Notes: generated by a model not told the origin, from the letters alone. A stretch of 64,000 bases of DNA from Cycas panzhihuaensis (GCA_023213395.1 CM041465.1:88543741-88607740), one strand, 5' to 3'. Positions 46,677 to 58,899 are shown, numbered from the stretch's first letter. Translations and numbers: made by a program.

Positions 46677-47270
46677 TGTTGGAAGCACACCTCTAGGGGG
46701 TCATTAGATGTAAGGAGATCAAGCCTATACAATCAACAACTATAGAGCTAAAAAACATTTGGACGCAAAGGAAAGGATTACCTACAAAGGGTATCCATGT
46801 ATCAGAACATAGGTTTGAGGACCCAATAAATGGCATACAAACCTTCCCTTATGGTGAGTACCTTCTTAGATTTGAGATGGGAAAGGGGGCTTCCTCAGTT
46901 TGCTAAGTAGCCTTAAAGGGACCTTCCTATCCTCAATAGTCAAGGAAGGAGGATTGAGATGAAAGATGCCTTTCCCAAGAAAGGAGAAAGGAAGGAGGTA
47001 GACCCTAATGGAGAAAAGGTGTACCTACAAACAAGAAATGAGTGATAGGTAATGAAGCTGCAAGGAGGAAGTTGGTTGGAAAAGAACCAAATCCTAAATA
47101 AAGATAAGACAAGAAAGAGGGCACCTTGAGGAGGATGCTCCTAAGGTACCAACACCCTAAATCGATGGTTAGGTGTGCAAAGGTTAGGCAAGGTGTCCTT
47201 TATTTCATTTTACAATGAGTTAGATAGTGTTATGGGTTGTTACTATTTTTGATTTATCATAAATTATGAG
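46677..47270 (-). repeat. 3' LTR region of I
   Basis: Starts TGTTGGAAGCACACC. In reverse it matches the J LTR at two places: TAATGACCCCCTAGAGG and GTCCTCAAACCTAT. A (CT)n microsatellite lies at 47291-47308 just beyond it. The inner edge is not sharp. Confidence 0.6.
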
Positions 47271-47329
47271 GGGAAAGAAAGAACAATACTACTCTCTCTC
47301 TCTCTCTCAACTCTAGCCTCTCTCTCTTT

Positions 47330-47923
47330 GCTTTTTATAAATGTTAAAGAAACTAAGAAAATAGGAATCATATGCAGAGAAGCCCCAAGGAGTGATGAAG
47401 GCCATTTTGTGACAGTCTTTAGGAAAGATATGGATTTGGTTATACCTAGAGAAGCCATCCATCAAGGACATGACTTTGAATCTAACATTTGATTAATGAA
47501 AGGAAGAGGGAAGTTGTCTTTAGGGCATACATTATTAATATCATATAAATCAATGTATATATGTATCATTCCATTCTTTTTAGCAACAGGAATGATATTT
47601 AAGACCCACTTGGGGTAATTGATGGAGGTGATCAACTCTGCATCCAAGAGTTTCTTAACTTCCATCTTCACGACGGTGGATAGCTTAGGATGGAGGGGGC
47701 ATTGCTTTTGCCGCATAGGGTGAGTGCCTGGAATAGTAGTAAGGTTATGGGTGATGATGGAAGGGTCTATTCCCTTCATGTTAGTGTAATCCCATGTGAA
47801 GATGTCATAAAAGTCCTGAAAAAGAAGGGTATATTCCTTTATTTCCTCATGAGAACACTCCACTCCCACCTTGATGACCTTGTTGAGAGTAAGGACAATG
47901 TCCTTGGTTGCCCCCATGTACAT
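47330..47923 (-). pseudogene. gypsy reverse transcriptase of I, N-terminal half
   Basis: The open stretch of 153 codons (47462-47923) reads FYDIFTWDYTNMKGIDPSII, then KLLDAELITSINYPKWVLNI and IYIDLYDINNVCPKDNFPLP. These are the Tat/Ogre-type gypsy RT entry blocks. Beyond a stop, shifted pieces DGFSRYNQI and ITPWGSF follow near 47370-47460. The catalytic YxDD and everything after it are missing. Confidence 0.85.
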
Positions 47924-48780
47924 GGCATTCCCTTCCTTGGAATGAAGAGGGGCTCAATCAATAAGAAAGGGTGAAGAAGAGGAATTAGGCAGACTTGGGT
48001 CAGCTAAGGGTGACCCAAGGGCTAAAATCTTCTAGTAACCAAGTTTGTGATGACCAGGAGGAAGGTTAGGCACATAGCCTACTAGATGCTCTAATAATGC
48101 CTTGTCGTTCTCGAAGCAATCTACCCCATGGATAGTTATGCTTGGAGAAGATGTGGGACAAGGAGTAGGAGGAGTGGTGAGACCATAGCAGTTGACCCAC
48201 CACTCAATATAGTTGGGAGACCTTCGGAAGAGTTAGAGGGTGGTCTCCTGGGATAGGTGACAGGATGTTCCCTTACCTCACCACTCAAGGAGGGTGATGA
48301 GGTATAAGATAAAGTGAGGTGGAAAGTTACATAAGAGATAGGTGTAACAATGTGTGACTCAGAAAAAAGACTAGACTCCTCAACAAAAGAGGCTTTAGGC
48401 CAGGAATTAAAATGAAATAAACACCTCTTACTCATGTTCAGGAGGGATATGGGATAAGGGAGGTCCCTATCCTCACTGTCAGACTCATCATTGCTCAACA
48501 TGAAGAGGTACCTATAACTCCCCACAACAATAGAGGTGAAGCAAATAAGGTTAGAGGAAGAAGGGGAAGGACCTTCTTCTAAACAAGATGAGTTAGGGAT
48601 GTTAATAGAGCAAGTGAAAGTATGGGAAAATGGGCCCTTATTGCCCTTAACTAGGTCACAAATAACTTAACAGGATTAATATGATTGCTTAGTGGGAGGA
48701 GGCTCCTAGGAAATAACCTTCGGAGGAGGCTCCTAGGAAATAACCTTCATTTGCTCCTCATGGATGAATTTGAGTTACCC
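47924..48780 (-). other. Protease-RT spacer of I
   Basis: A minus frame of 129 codons (48136-48525) is serine- and proline-rich and lacks a motif. A plus frame at 47690-47974 is an antisense shadow. A near-perfect 25 bp tandem repeat (GGAGGAGGCTCCTAGGAAAT) lies at about 48695-48745. Confidence 0.45.
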
Positions 48781-49520
48781 CCAACAAGATGAACATACGC
48801 CTTCTATTTGGTCTATCCATGGATGTCCTAACAAAAGATTATAGTCCATGTCAACATCGAGGACCATGATGTCAGTGAGGACATCTTTATCCTTGAGGAT
48901 AAGAGGAATGGAAACTGACCCTAAAGGTATTTTCTTACTACCATCGTGGCCTTAACAACTCCACATGACTAGTTCGAGAGATGCTATACCCAACACTTGC
49001 ATGATTTGCAAGAGCATAGCATTGACAGAAGAACAATTATCTATAATAGTTCTTCAAAGAGTACACTCAAGAGTGTCTATAGATATAATGAAAGGGTAGT
49101 ACCATTGGCATTCCCTTTCACTAATTGGAGGGAGATCTTTAAGGTCAAATGAGATAATAGATTGATGGCTTGGGGCAGTACCCAAGTTGTGAACAGAAGC
49201 ATTGACTAACCCTAAAATCTCTAGGAGGAGAGTACACTGCTCTAGATAGCTCCTCAAGACATCCATCATGGACATCCCTATAGCCACGATATAGAGCTCG
49301 TCGATGATGGAGAAGGGCTTTCTCTTCCCAGTGGGTTGGGGAAGCACCCTTCGAATATCATAACGACTGAGGCAAACACGGATTGTCTTGTGAAGTGACA
49401 GAATCTCTGAAGGAGGATTCTCCAAAGGAAGGTCAAGATGAGAGGAAGAAGAAATACCTATGGTTTCTTTGGTCACTTGAGACTGGGTCAAAGCATATAA
49501 AGGTGTAGTCTCAAGTATCT
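48781..49520 (-). pseudogene. Aspartic protease of I
   Basis: In minus sense IDTLECTLRRTIIDNCSSVN and AMLLQIMQVLGIASLEL appear at about 48985-49085 (family: x-D-x-G-S-S-x-N-x-M). VLDVDMDYNLLLGHPWID follows at about 48820-48870, the conserved LLGRPWI end of Tat-type protease. The active-site G reads C, so it is inactive. The neighbouring open frame (49054-49491) is linker. Confidence 0.75.
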
Positions 49521-50109
49521 AGATAACTCTCTTTCCCTTATTTCAGGATTGAGATGGAGAAGATGTTTGATGGTGAAAACCAGAAGAGGAGAAAGAGTTC
49601 CTTACCCCCTTTCCCTTAGCTTGTGTAGGGCGAGGATTAGGGGATCTTCCTCTATTTCGATTCCCCCTTTGTTGGGTATGCTGTTCCTATTCCCTATGTT
49701 TGGGGAAGGGGTCTCTATAAACAGGTTAGTTTAGATTGGACCTAGATGCTCGTTTAGGAGAGGAGTCACAATACGAGGCAGATTTGGGGTGTTGTACCCT
49801 ACATTGCAAGTCCTCATAGAAGTACTCACCATGAATGGAACATTATTTCTTCTCCAAGGAAGATTTCATCTTCCTTGCTTCAGAAGCATGGGTATTTCTA
49901 TTCTTGGGAGGCACGACTTAGGAGGCTTGATGAATAGGTTTATGGGAAGTTGGTGATGAAGGTGGTATTTAGAGTTTAAGCTCCTTCATCGTACGTTCAA
50001 AAGAACATATAGTAGAAGTCAATGGGTCCAATGTCTTCTCTATTAAATGAGTTGAAGGCTTGGAAGGTTGTTGGGTTTTGGTGTCATGGGACGGAGGGGC
50101 TACCTCATG
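49521..50109 (-). other. Gag-protease linker of I
   Basis: It has low protein-like content on both strands and no motif. Confidence 0.4.
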
Positions 50110-50620
50110 TCATAGCGATGACTTGAGAGGTTTCTTGAGACTCACTTGGATCTTAATAGCCTTAAGAGCCAAACATTTGGCTATGGTAGAGTCACATGTT
50201 GTTTCCCTTATCTTGAGAACTTCAACATGTACTTCAAGATGAAGAGCATTTATAAAAAGATCCCTTTTTAACTCCTTGGGCAGAGTTGCCTTCGTGGAGT
50301 AGAAGAGATCATGGAAATATCTCACAAAGTCACAATTCATTTCATCGTGACCTTCTTTTAGGGATAAGAGGGCCTTCATTCCACTCTTGAAGGGACAAGC
50401 AATGTCAAAGTAGTTTACAAACTCATCGATGAGTTGTTGGAATGACTGAATTGAATGTTTAGGAAGGTTATAGAACCACTTAAGGGCATTGCCTTGCAAG
50501 GAACACAAGAAAAGTTTCATCAAAATGTGATCATAAGCCCAATAATCGATACACACCATATAAAAGCTTCTGACATGTTCACTTTGAAAGTCATAATTTT
50601 GGACTTGTTTTTAAATGTAA
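50110..50620 (-). pseudogene. gypsy gag (retrotransposon gag domain) of I
   Basis: 149 codons are open on the minus strand. The pattern YDHILMKLFLCSLQGNALKW-FYNLP, then FQQLIDEFVNYFD, matches the retrotransposon gag domain of gypsy. The same wording, in a more broken copy, is on the plus strand at 55730-56180 (J), with shared ALLSLK-GHD, TLPKELKRD and CDSAIAKCLAL. Upstream it ends near 50620 at the border with L. Confidence 0.85.
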
Positions 50621-50640
50621 TCCACTACTGTTGATACTTA

Positions 50641-52740
50641 GAGCCTTATAAACCTCTTGTAGCTTTCCTTCGATCAGTCTCAACTCTGTCTTATTGATCC
50701 CTAGCTTGCGCGGAGTTGCCTATCTCTCTCCATTCCTCCACAGCATCCGCGCATTGTTAACACCATTTTTTTGTTTTCTATTATATAAAAATTAAGTATT
50801 TTTTAAAAATTTTCATTGATCCATCTGTGTGGATCCTTAGCACCCCTGATCTGGTGTTTTTCAATCATTTTTTTATTATTTTAATTTCCTGTTTCGACCT
50901 CTACACAATCACGATGACGATAATGGCAATTCACAATATAAACATATGTTATAAACATTTTTTTAAATAAAAGTTTAAACAAATTTAATATATTACATTC
51001 CTCTTGGCATCTGTGTATGTGTTGAAGTCCTTGGGCCCTTTTGGATGATTAACCCCCAGTTCTTGACCTCCATGTGATCATAAGCTACTTAATAAAAGGG
51101 CTAATCAACCTTTATAAAAATATTTCTTTTATATTTTTTAAATTTATTACTCAAAAAGAGTAACATGTAGTTTTTCTATTGTAACTCCTCACTAGAATAC
51201 CAATTTTTAATGAAACTAATCTCACCACGATTGTGACTTTGCGAGCTTCACCATGGACTAGCCACTTTTTAAATTTGGATCTGTTTTGATCAAGATTTAA
51301 TAGTTTGAAGTCACTTAAATTTTCAGCCTTTATTTTGATAATGATAAAGAGGTCCCTTCATTGTTTTCACTATAACTTTCTCATCTAATATCCATTTTCT
51401 GAACGGTTAGCTTTGTTGGAAAGTTAATTTAACCCTCTTCGTGATGATATATTTTTTTAAGTAATTCAAAGTTGTTTTATAGATATTTCAAGCTAGTGAA
51501 GTTAAGGTACTTAATTAAACCTAGTTCTTCATTATTTAATGTTTTTTGAAGTATTTTCTTCAAGTTTTTTTGAATAAGCCAATTAAAAGGTCTTTAATTT
51601 ATAGGTGAGTTTTTTTATACCTTTTGATAAAGTTATAATTTATTTTTATAGTATTTTAGTCTTATGGATCATATTCAAGCCCTAAAAATGATCTCTACAC
51701 TTTTTTTTTTTTAATCTTAAGTTATAAGAATCAATTTTCCAAACGGTCAAATCTGTCAGAAAGGTTATTCAATACTCTTTAGTCTAAAATAGGTTTCACT
51801 CAATTCTAACTTCATTTGGTAAGTGTTTGAAGCTAGTTACCTTTAGCTTCTTGTTTAGTCCTTATAGGCATTATCCTATAACTTTTCAAGCATTACATTA
51901 TCTCAAAAAAAGTTATATCTACTTTATTAATTACTAACAATTTATTATTGAAGCTATTATTATTCTTTATTTATATTTTTCAAGTTTTTTTTGCAACAAG
52001 AAGCTAGATCTTTAGTACTTTAAGATAAGTAGAGCTACCTTATTAAATAGGTATATTTTGTGCTATATTTGTTCATTTTCTATATTTCTTAGAAGAAACT
52101 TGTCATTTTTAGACATTTCTATCATCTAAAGCAAAGGTTACACTTTAGATTTTTTGTTTTTTTTTTTTTTACTACTTTCAAAAGGATCTACTACTTTCAA
52201 GAGGATAGCTACTCATCTTCATAATCTAGCATACTTTATTTTGCATTGATAAAGGTCATTCATTTTACTTTAAGTACTCACTTTGAAAAATTCAAGCTTA
52301 GTTGAAGAATATCATTGATTATCTATCCTTTTATCATTAAAGGTAGTTATATTTCATATTTGTATGGATAAAGCTTCAAAATAGCATTTGAATCTCTACA
52401 TCATGTCAAATTAAAAACCAAGTTGTATATCTTTCTGTATTCTTTTGATTAATTAGAAAGAAAAAACAAAGGCTCATTAATTGATTTATTTGACTTGAAG
52501 GAAAGGTTATTGCTTGTATCTTCTTTTTGATAATTTGTTATCTCGTTTATTTATTCTTACTTAATAAATATTGTCTTTCCTTTTAGTTTTTTTTTTGTAT
52601 AAAAAGAACTTTTTAAAACCCTAAGTAAGACCACAAGCATTAATTAATTTATTATCACATTAAAAAGATAAATCCTGAATTGAATAACCGTATCTTTCTA
52701 GCCTTGCAAGGGGAACGATTAGGACCCCTGAAGTTACCAC
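50641..52740 (+). mobile_element. Partial element L, relative of A and B
   Basis: The block at 51035-51110 (CCCCCAGT, CATGTGATCATAAGCTACTT, AAAAGGGCTAATC) is the reverse of the A and B blocks at 10465-10545 and 29430-29515. Upstream, TTTCCTGTTTC at about 50890 matches the reverse of GAAACAGGAAA in B. Further right, ATAACTTTCTCATCTAATATC (about 51366) is similar to the reverse of 28930-28990. L is thus the same scaffold in plus orientation. No LTR of the A/B type is visible at its right end. The left part (50641-50880) holds a GC-richer stretch (GCTTGCGCGGAGTTGCC). Confidence 0.6.
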
Positions 52741-53860
52741 CTTACACACACTAATTGGCCTACTCATATTAGATAAGGAAATCCATTAGCTATCAGGTGT
52801 TTTCAGTGGCAAGCTGAGGTGCAGAACCTTTTCCTTATTTGGTGTTTGGAGACCAAGGCTAGACATAGAGAGGATGAGTGCCTTGGCTTGAGTAACCTTC
52901 ATCGCTAGATCTATTGCTAGGCATAAGTCTGGCACAGGTGGGTCCATAATTTAAGGGGTGTAAAAACCTTCTTAGCAGCCTACATATTTAAAAGGAGAAA
53001 ATCCCTTCATCTCTTCTTCTCCTCATCTCACATAAAAAAGAACCATATTAATAAAAAGTAGTATTATATTTGCATAGAAAATGTTCCTCCTTTCTTGTCT
53101 CCTTACATTACTTTCAATCACATCATTGATTATCCTTTTTATGCATATAATCTTAGAGTTCCCTTTCAAGATAAAAGGTAAAATAGTGTGAATTGAGAGT
53201 GAGGATTTACTTGTTTCACTTATTAACTCTTTTATTTCATTGTAACACAAATACAACTTGAAACATCATATTTGAGACAAAGTATAACACCGAAACAAGG
53301 AACTTCACCTTCTTACATAACCAAAAAGAACCTTTTAGATGAAGAGAGAAAAGGAAACCTTGTTTCTTCTACCTTCAAAATTATTTTGTTTATATTTGCC
53401 TGCGCATGTAAAATAGAAGTTGAAGGTTTAATTCAAAAGAGCATATCTCCTTGCATAAACAAAGATGGAAGACATTTAATAAAAAAGACTCCTTTCTCTT
53501 ACCCTTTCATTTCTGCATAAGAGAAAATCATACTAAGGAAAGGAAACATTGCATGTGCATAAGAATATTTATTTTTTCTTTCTCCTTTACATTACTTCCT
53601 ATCGCATTATTGACTCTTTCATTTTAGGCACGTAACTCTAAAGAATTTTTTTTCTTTACCAAAAAATAAAGAGAGCAATTTGAGATTGAGGATTTACATT
53701 TTTCATACATTTTTAGTGACATTTATTCATTGCTTTATTTTGTGATAACACAATTATAACCTACAACACACAAAATACTGCACTTTCCAATAAAACACCA
53801 CACTCAAGTAAAACTTTGTATTCTCATGTAACCCTAAAGAGGATACTTTAGACAACTAGG
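52741..53860. repeat. Unassigned DNA with a diverged tandem duplication
   Basis: A segment from about 53080 to 53330 recurs at about 53570-53830, offset near 487 bp. Shared wording is TCTCCTTACATTAC, TTTCAATCAC-TCATTGA and GATTGAGGATTTAC. An 82-codon plus frame between (53272-53520) has no known motif. No gene is called. Confidence 0.45.
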
Positions 53861-53869
53861 AAACATACT

Positions 53870-54180
53870 AAACCTCTCCTACCTTTGTTTCATAATGATC
53901 ACTGCCTCTTTTTCTGAAAGAGGAATTTATTCCCTCCTTCAAAATGAGGATAGGGGAAGATTCCCAACCTAAACACATCACCAACCAACTTAAATCCAAA
54001 ACCCTATAGGTAAAAAGAGAACATGTGTCCTGTGAGTCCTCAAACCTATACTCATGAGGTGCATGAATATCCTTCAAGGACAAGCTAAGACCTATCCTCA
54101 CCTCTAGGCTTCCATTCAATATGCCTACCCATAATTAGAGTGTAGTAGCTTCTAATGACCCCCTAGAGGCATGCTTCCAT
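53870..54180 (+). repeat. 5' LTR end of J
   Basis: In reverse it matches the LTR of I (46677-47270) at GTCCTCAAACCTATACTC and TAATGACCCCCTAGAGGCAT. The left border is unknown; it may reach into 53.2-53.8 kb. Confidence 0.55.
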
Positions 54181-54198
54181 TAGTGACCATACTAGGGA

Positions 54199-55700
54199 AC
54201 AACCAATGAGGAAACCTTAGGATTCCTTTAGTTGCCTTGCATTAGCCCCTCTCCACCTCATAGGGTCTTCGTAGTATATTAGGTAATCCCAACGCTTTCT
54301 TCTGAATACTAATTTTTATTCTTCCATGATTCTTAGGACGAGGCATAAATGTAATGCTTCTCTCATCACCAATGTGGCCTCCCTCTTGCGGAAGAAGAAC
54401 CCTTCTATTCCTCCATTGCTACATCCAAACCAAGATCACCAATGGAGGGTTATCCATTGGATTGGGCATATCACTCATATGCTTCTAATTTTCATCATCC
54501 TCAAATGTCCTATCCTCACTAAGATCCTACCCAAGAAGGAGAGGATCTCATCTATTATTTGGATGAGCAAACATAAGTCCATCTAGATTTCCACCCCTAT
54601 CCTATGCATGATGTAGGGGGACCTTTCCCTATGGACCACTCTCATCCCAATGAGAGGGCCTATGAGGATCTTTCCTTAATATTCACTCAATATGAGGAAC
54701 CTTCTACCTCATACGAGCAAGCTAAAACTCCTCCTGGAGATGTGGTGGAGGTTTTGAGCTAATGCTTCAAAGTTGTGGGTTCCCAACCACCTCCTAAGTG
54801 GTTAGAGTGCTTCCTTCAAAGCATAGCCCCCCTTCTTCCACCATCGTTCCCCCCCACATCATCTCAACCCCTATTCTCTTTAATATCAAGACCTATTCCT
54901 ATAGTTCTCCCACCTATTGAGTGTTCCCTTAACTCAAAGGATACCCCATGGTATACTAATTTCTCAAATAGTGTTGAGCATACCTCCTCCTACCTAAACA
55001 ACTATGCCATAATCAATTGTAATCCATGCCCCTATGATTCTACCTCTGATTCCACCTCAAGCACCTTCACATTTCCATGCCTTCGGTCATGGAGGACCCA
55101 TCCCTATGTGCCCTTATCCACAACCCATGGACCCCTTACTTTATATGCCCCCAGAGTATACATCACAACCTTAAGGATATAGGGGCCAAACCTCTTCAAC
55201 AGGGCCCATCGCCCTATAAGGTTACACCCCCTGTAGGAGGACCTTATGGGCAACACCTGGTTCCTTATCTAGCACCATTTGCTTCATGTGCTACCTTATA
55301 TATAGCTCCCCTATAAGGGGGATCTATTCCCCCTCCCATTTCACATCCTTATGTGACTACTACTTCAAGGGCATACCTACACTCTTCTACTATGTACATG
55401 GTGTGCCTTCATAGTCTAATGAGGCATCCTTGCCTATCCTTTTACATGGCATATTCCCATATGGGGGTAGCCCCTTCCTATCAGTCTAGTTGGAACCTAT
55501 ACCCTCCTTACGATCACTCCCCTTACTTCCCACATGATGGGAGTAGCAACCCATGCCCACATCCTTCCACTTCCCAAGTTGATCTATTAACTCAACCAGG
55601 GGTCTAATCATTTGTTGATTACTAGTCAACCCCCTTATCCATCAAAGCTCTTAGGACAAACCTCCTACCTCATCCTCCTGAAGTACCCAAGTTTGATGAT
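54199..55700 (+). pseudogene. Proline-rich gag leader of J
   Basis: Plus-strand open pieces (54775-55182, 55077-55316 and 55353-55607) are rich in P, S, H and Y, for example KPLQQGPSPYKVTPPVGGPY and APSYQSSWNLYPPYDHSPYF. They change frame at short distances. The composition resembles the variable N-terminal gag of Tat/Ogre elements, but no motif proves it. Confidence 0.45.
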
Positions 55701-56206
55701 ACTTTTTTAGAAGACCTAATTGAATATATGAGGGGCTTCACCATGGCATATATTGACTATCGGGCCTATGAACAAATCTTAATGAAATTATTTCCAAGAT
55801 CCCTTTAAGGAGATGTACTAAAATGATTCTATTATCTCCCTGCCCATTCTATTTTTACTTTCTAGTTGTTAGTTGATAAATTCATCAACTATTTTGATGT
55901 AGTCTAACCCTTTGAAAGTGGGGTCAAGGCCCTCTTATCATTGAAACAAGGTCACGACAAACTTAATCATGACTTTGTAAGATGATTCCATGATCTCCTT
56001 CACTCTTCCAAGGTCACTCTGCCTAAGGAGTTGAAGAGAGACATTTTTGTTAATGCTCTTTGCCCTAAGGTACACATGGAAGTCTTTAAAATGGGGGTAA
56101 TAACATGTGATTCTGCCATAGCTAAGTGCTTAGCATTGGAGGCTATTGAGATTCGAGCAGGTGTTAAGAAGTTACCTAAGCAATCATAGCATCATAAGGC
56201 AATCCC
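55701..56206 (+). pseudogene. gypsy gag of J, interrupted by K
   Basis: DDTFLEDLIEYMRGFTMAYI, then YRAYEQILMKLFPRSL, DVLK-FYYLPAHSIFTF, VKALLSLKQGHDKLNHDFVR and VTLPKELKRDIFVNALCPKV follow each other with four stops. This is the counterpart of the I gag (50110-50620). The insertion of K at 56207 ends it. Sequence from 63823 to 64000 continues the element in a decayed form. Confidence 0.8.
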
Positions 56207-56504
56207 TAGAAAGAGTGGATCTATCCTTCATCTTCATGCACTAAACATAAAGGAAAACATAGGAACAAGAGAGACTTCAGAGAAAAAGAGTAGCTCTCAT
56301 AGAATGAGGAGGTAAGAATGAGCCTCTTCCATTGAGTTTTTACTTTTATATTGAGAAAGGGAGCATTAGAGTTAGGTGAAATGAAATTACGCATAATGCA
56401 CATGAAAGTGCACTTTACTTAAGTGATCTAATTTAAAGTTCACTTAAAACCTTTTTTAGAAATAATCAACTAATGTAATGACCTTGTGATATTAACCCTT
56501 TTCA
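56207..56504 (-). repeat. 3' LTR of K (left copy)
   Basis: Starts TAGAAAGAGTGGATC (the right copy has TGAAAAGAGTGGATC) and ends CCCTTTTCA. It is matched by 63529-63817. Confidence 0.9.
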
Positions 56505-56990
56505 ATCTCTCCCTTAATGGTAGAAGTTCACTTCATCCTATTTTATTCTATCCTATGAGGTCTTCATTTGAGCGTCTTATAAAGCAAACTACTATGAAAC
56601 TTTTGTGGGAAACCCTCATAGGGAAGAAAACCCACAAATTTTCTAATATACTAACTTGGCTTCAGCGACTCTTTAAATAAAGCCAGATAACTAATCAGTA
56701 CAATGAATTTTGTAGCTAAAATCCACTAAGTCTCCATATACCATTTGGTCATCCCCCATGCCTTTTCAGGTTTTCATAGGTTCTAATTTTCCAAAATGAT
56801 ATAACCCTTATCCTTTCATTTCAATAAGGGATTTTCATAAATGGGATAGAGTAGAGACTTACTCTTGTCCTTTGGACCTACAAGGGGTCTTCACAAATGA
56901 GATTAAATATGATGGTCCTATTGTCATCTCCTTTAATCGGTTAGATATGGAGGTCCTAAGGCCAAGTTTCTTTCAAAACTATTCAAACTT
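56505..56990 (-). other. 3' untranslated part of K
   Basis: It begins with the polypurine tract. No motif follows between it and the end of RNase H. The plus frame at 56486-56680 is chance. Confidence 0.5.
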
Positions 56991-58620
56991 CACCCTCTTC
57001 AGTGGTTTGATGAAGATATCAACCACTTGATCTAATGTGGGATAGTACTGTAGTTGAATTATGCCATCATAAACTAGTTCTCTAATCTTGTGGACTTTTG
57101 TACTTATATATTTGGTACGATCATGAAATATAAGAGTTTTATCTATTTAGATTATAGATTGATTATCTATATGTAATCTATTAGAACTTGTTTGGGTGGC
57201 ATTTAATGTATTCAAAAATTTTCTAAGCCATATCACCTCCTTGTTTGTCTAGAAAGTAGTAATTTATTCAGCTTTAGTAGTTGAGTTTATAACTATCTTA
57301 TGTCATCTTAATCTCCATGATATCATTGGTATTCCAAGAAATGTTATGTACCCAGATGCAGATCTTTTTATGTCTTTATCTATGACAAAATATGAGTCTG
57401 TGTATATATAAAGTTTAAATTCTGCATTGGGTTTATACAATAGACCATATTTGTTGGTCATCTTTAGGTACCTTAACACTCGTATTGCAACTTGCTAGTG
57501 ATTCTACTTAGGATTTGTCATGAATCTTACAAGAATTCTAATAGAGTGTGCAATATTTAGCCTTGTATTGGTAGTATAGATGAGACTACCTACAAGTTAC
57601 TTGTAGAGTGTTGTGTCTACCTCCCTAGTATCACCATCAGTTGAGAGTTTAATATTAGGTTCCATAGGTATATCCATTAGTCGAGCACCTTCCAATTGAA
57701 ACTTTGTTAGAAGATCATTGATATATTTTTCTTTGGAGAGTAAGGTTTTGCCATTCTTTAAGTTATTTCAATTCCTAAGTAATATTTCATCAACCCAAGG
57801 TCGTGCAATTTAAAAGTTTTAGTAAGGTCCTTCTTCAATCGGCCGATTACCTATTCACTATTCCCTATTATTAGCATATCATCCATAAAGATTAAAAAGT
57901 AAGTGACTTTATCATTTTGGTGCTTGATGAATAATGTTGCATTAATATCTTGATGGTCACAAACCTCATATCCAAGTTGCCTCATTATTTCAAACAACTT
58001 GGTAAACCAAGCACGAGTGGCTTGTTTTAGGCTGTATAAGGAATTTTTGAGCCTATAAACCTTATGCTCCTAACTGACAATCTTGTATCCTATTGACTAA
58101 GCCATATAAATTTCTTCTTTAAGGTCCCAATTGAGAAATATAGTCTTAACATCAAGTTGGTAGATTTTCCAACCCTGTTGAGCAGCCAAGGCTATAAGAG
58201 TTCTGATTATAGGCCACTTGGTTGTATGAGAAAAGATTTCAGTGTAGTTGATGCCTTCCCTTTGTGTGAATCCTTTTGCTACCAAGCTCATCTTATATTT
58301 TTCTAGGGTGCCATCTAATCTATACTTATTTTTTAACACCCATTTATTTTAAACTACCTTTCTTCCAAGTGGTAGATTAACAAGCTCCCATGTACTCTTC
58401 TTGATAAGAGATTGGTACTCATCATTTATAGCATTTCTCCAAGCTGCATGCTTTATAGATTCTTGGTACATTAGGGGCTCTTCATTAAGACCAAGGTGAA
58501 GTTCTACTAGTTCAAGCTCAACAAAAAGTGATTCATATATCCTTACTCTATGGGCACTTCTAATGCCAGTTTTGCCTATCTCATCTGGTTGCATGTCCTT
58601 GTATAGCTGGTAGGCTTCAC
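56991..58620 (-). pseudogene. copia reverse transcriptase and RNase H of K
   Basis: The minus strand reads HAAWRNAINDEYQSLIKKST (58349-58594). Next come YKMSLVAKGFTQREGINYTE and YQLDVKTIFLNWDLKEEIYM (58097-58339). Then in other frames follow VYRLKNSLYSLKQATRAWF, the catalytic IFMDDMLIIG at about 57880 and LGLMKYYLGIEI. RNase H pieces follow (about 57000-57600) but are badly worn. The catalytic DD pair is intact, though stops and shifts break the domain. Confidence 0.88.
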
Positions 58621-58899
58621 AAAAACCTCAAGTTGGGAATGAGGTTTTTATTTCTATAGCCTATTGCTCTTCATTTTGATCCCAAAAAGCATCATATAAA
58701 ATGTTTGGCATGGAGGAAGTTGGTGATGCTAAAGAAGATGTGCCAGCTACTAATATTAGAGAAGATGATCCTTCTGCTATGGCTTTGCCTTTGTCAACTT
58801 CGCTATTTGTAAATAATGATGTTAGATGTATATACATTAGTTGAGAGTCATAGCTTACATCCTCCAGTGCTCTATTATCAGATTGCAAGATTTTGAGAA

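Larger units (their letters stand above)
46677..50640 (-). mobile_element. Ty3/gypsy element I (Tat/Ogre-like), truncated
   Basis: The minus strand carries gag (50110-50600), a protease (about 48780-49110) and the N-terminal half of RT (47330-47923). They are followed by an LTR-like end at 46677-47270. RT stops after the TPWGSF block and passes straight into LTR-proximal DNA, so RNase H and integrase are deleted. The 5' LTR and gag start are absent, because the homology to J ends near 50640. The outer end of the LTR (46681-46710) is inverted and repeated at 54150-54180 in J, so I and J are one family in opposite orientation. Confidence 0.75.

Noticed and set aside
47690-47974. 94-codon plus frame
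   Set aside because: Antisense shadow of the well-supported gypsy RT of I on the minus strand.
46681-54180. Inverted repeat as terminal repeats of a 7.5 kb DNA transposon
   Set aside because: Both arms are LTR ends of gypsy copies I and J in opposite orientation; the interior has gypsy gag and pol, no transposase, and no target duplication was seen.
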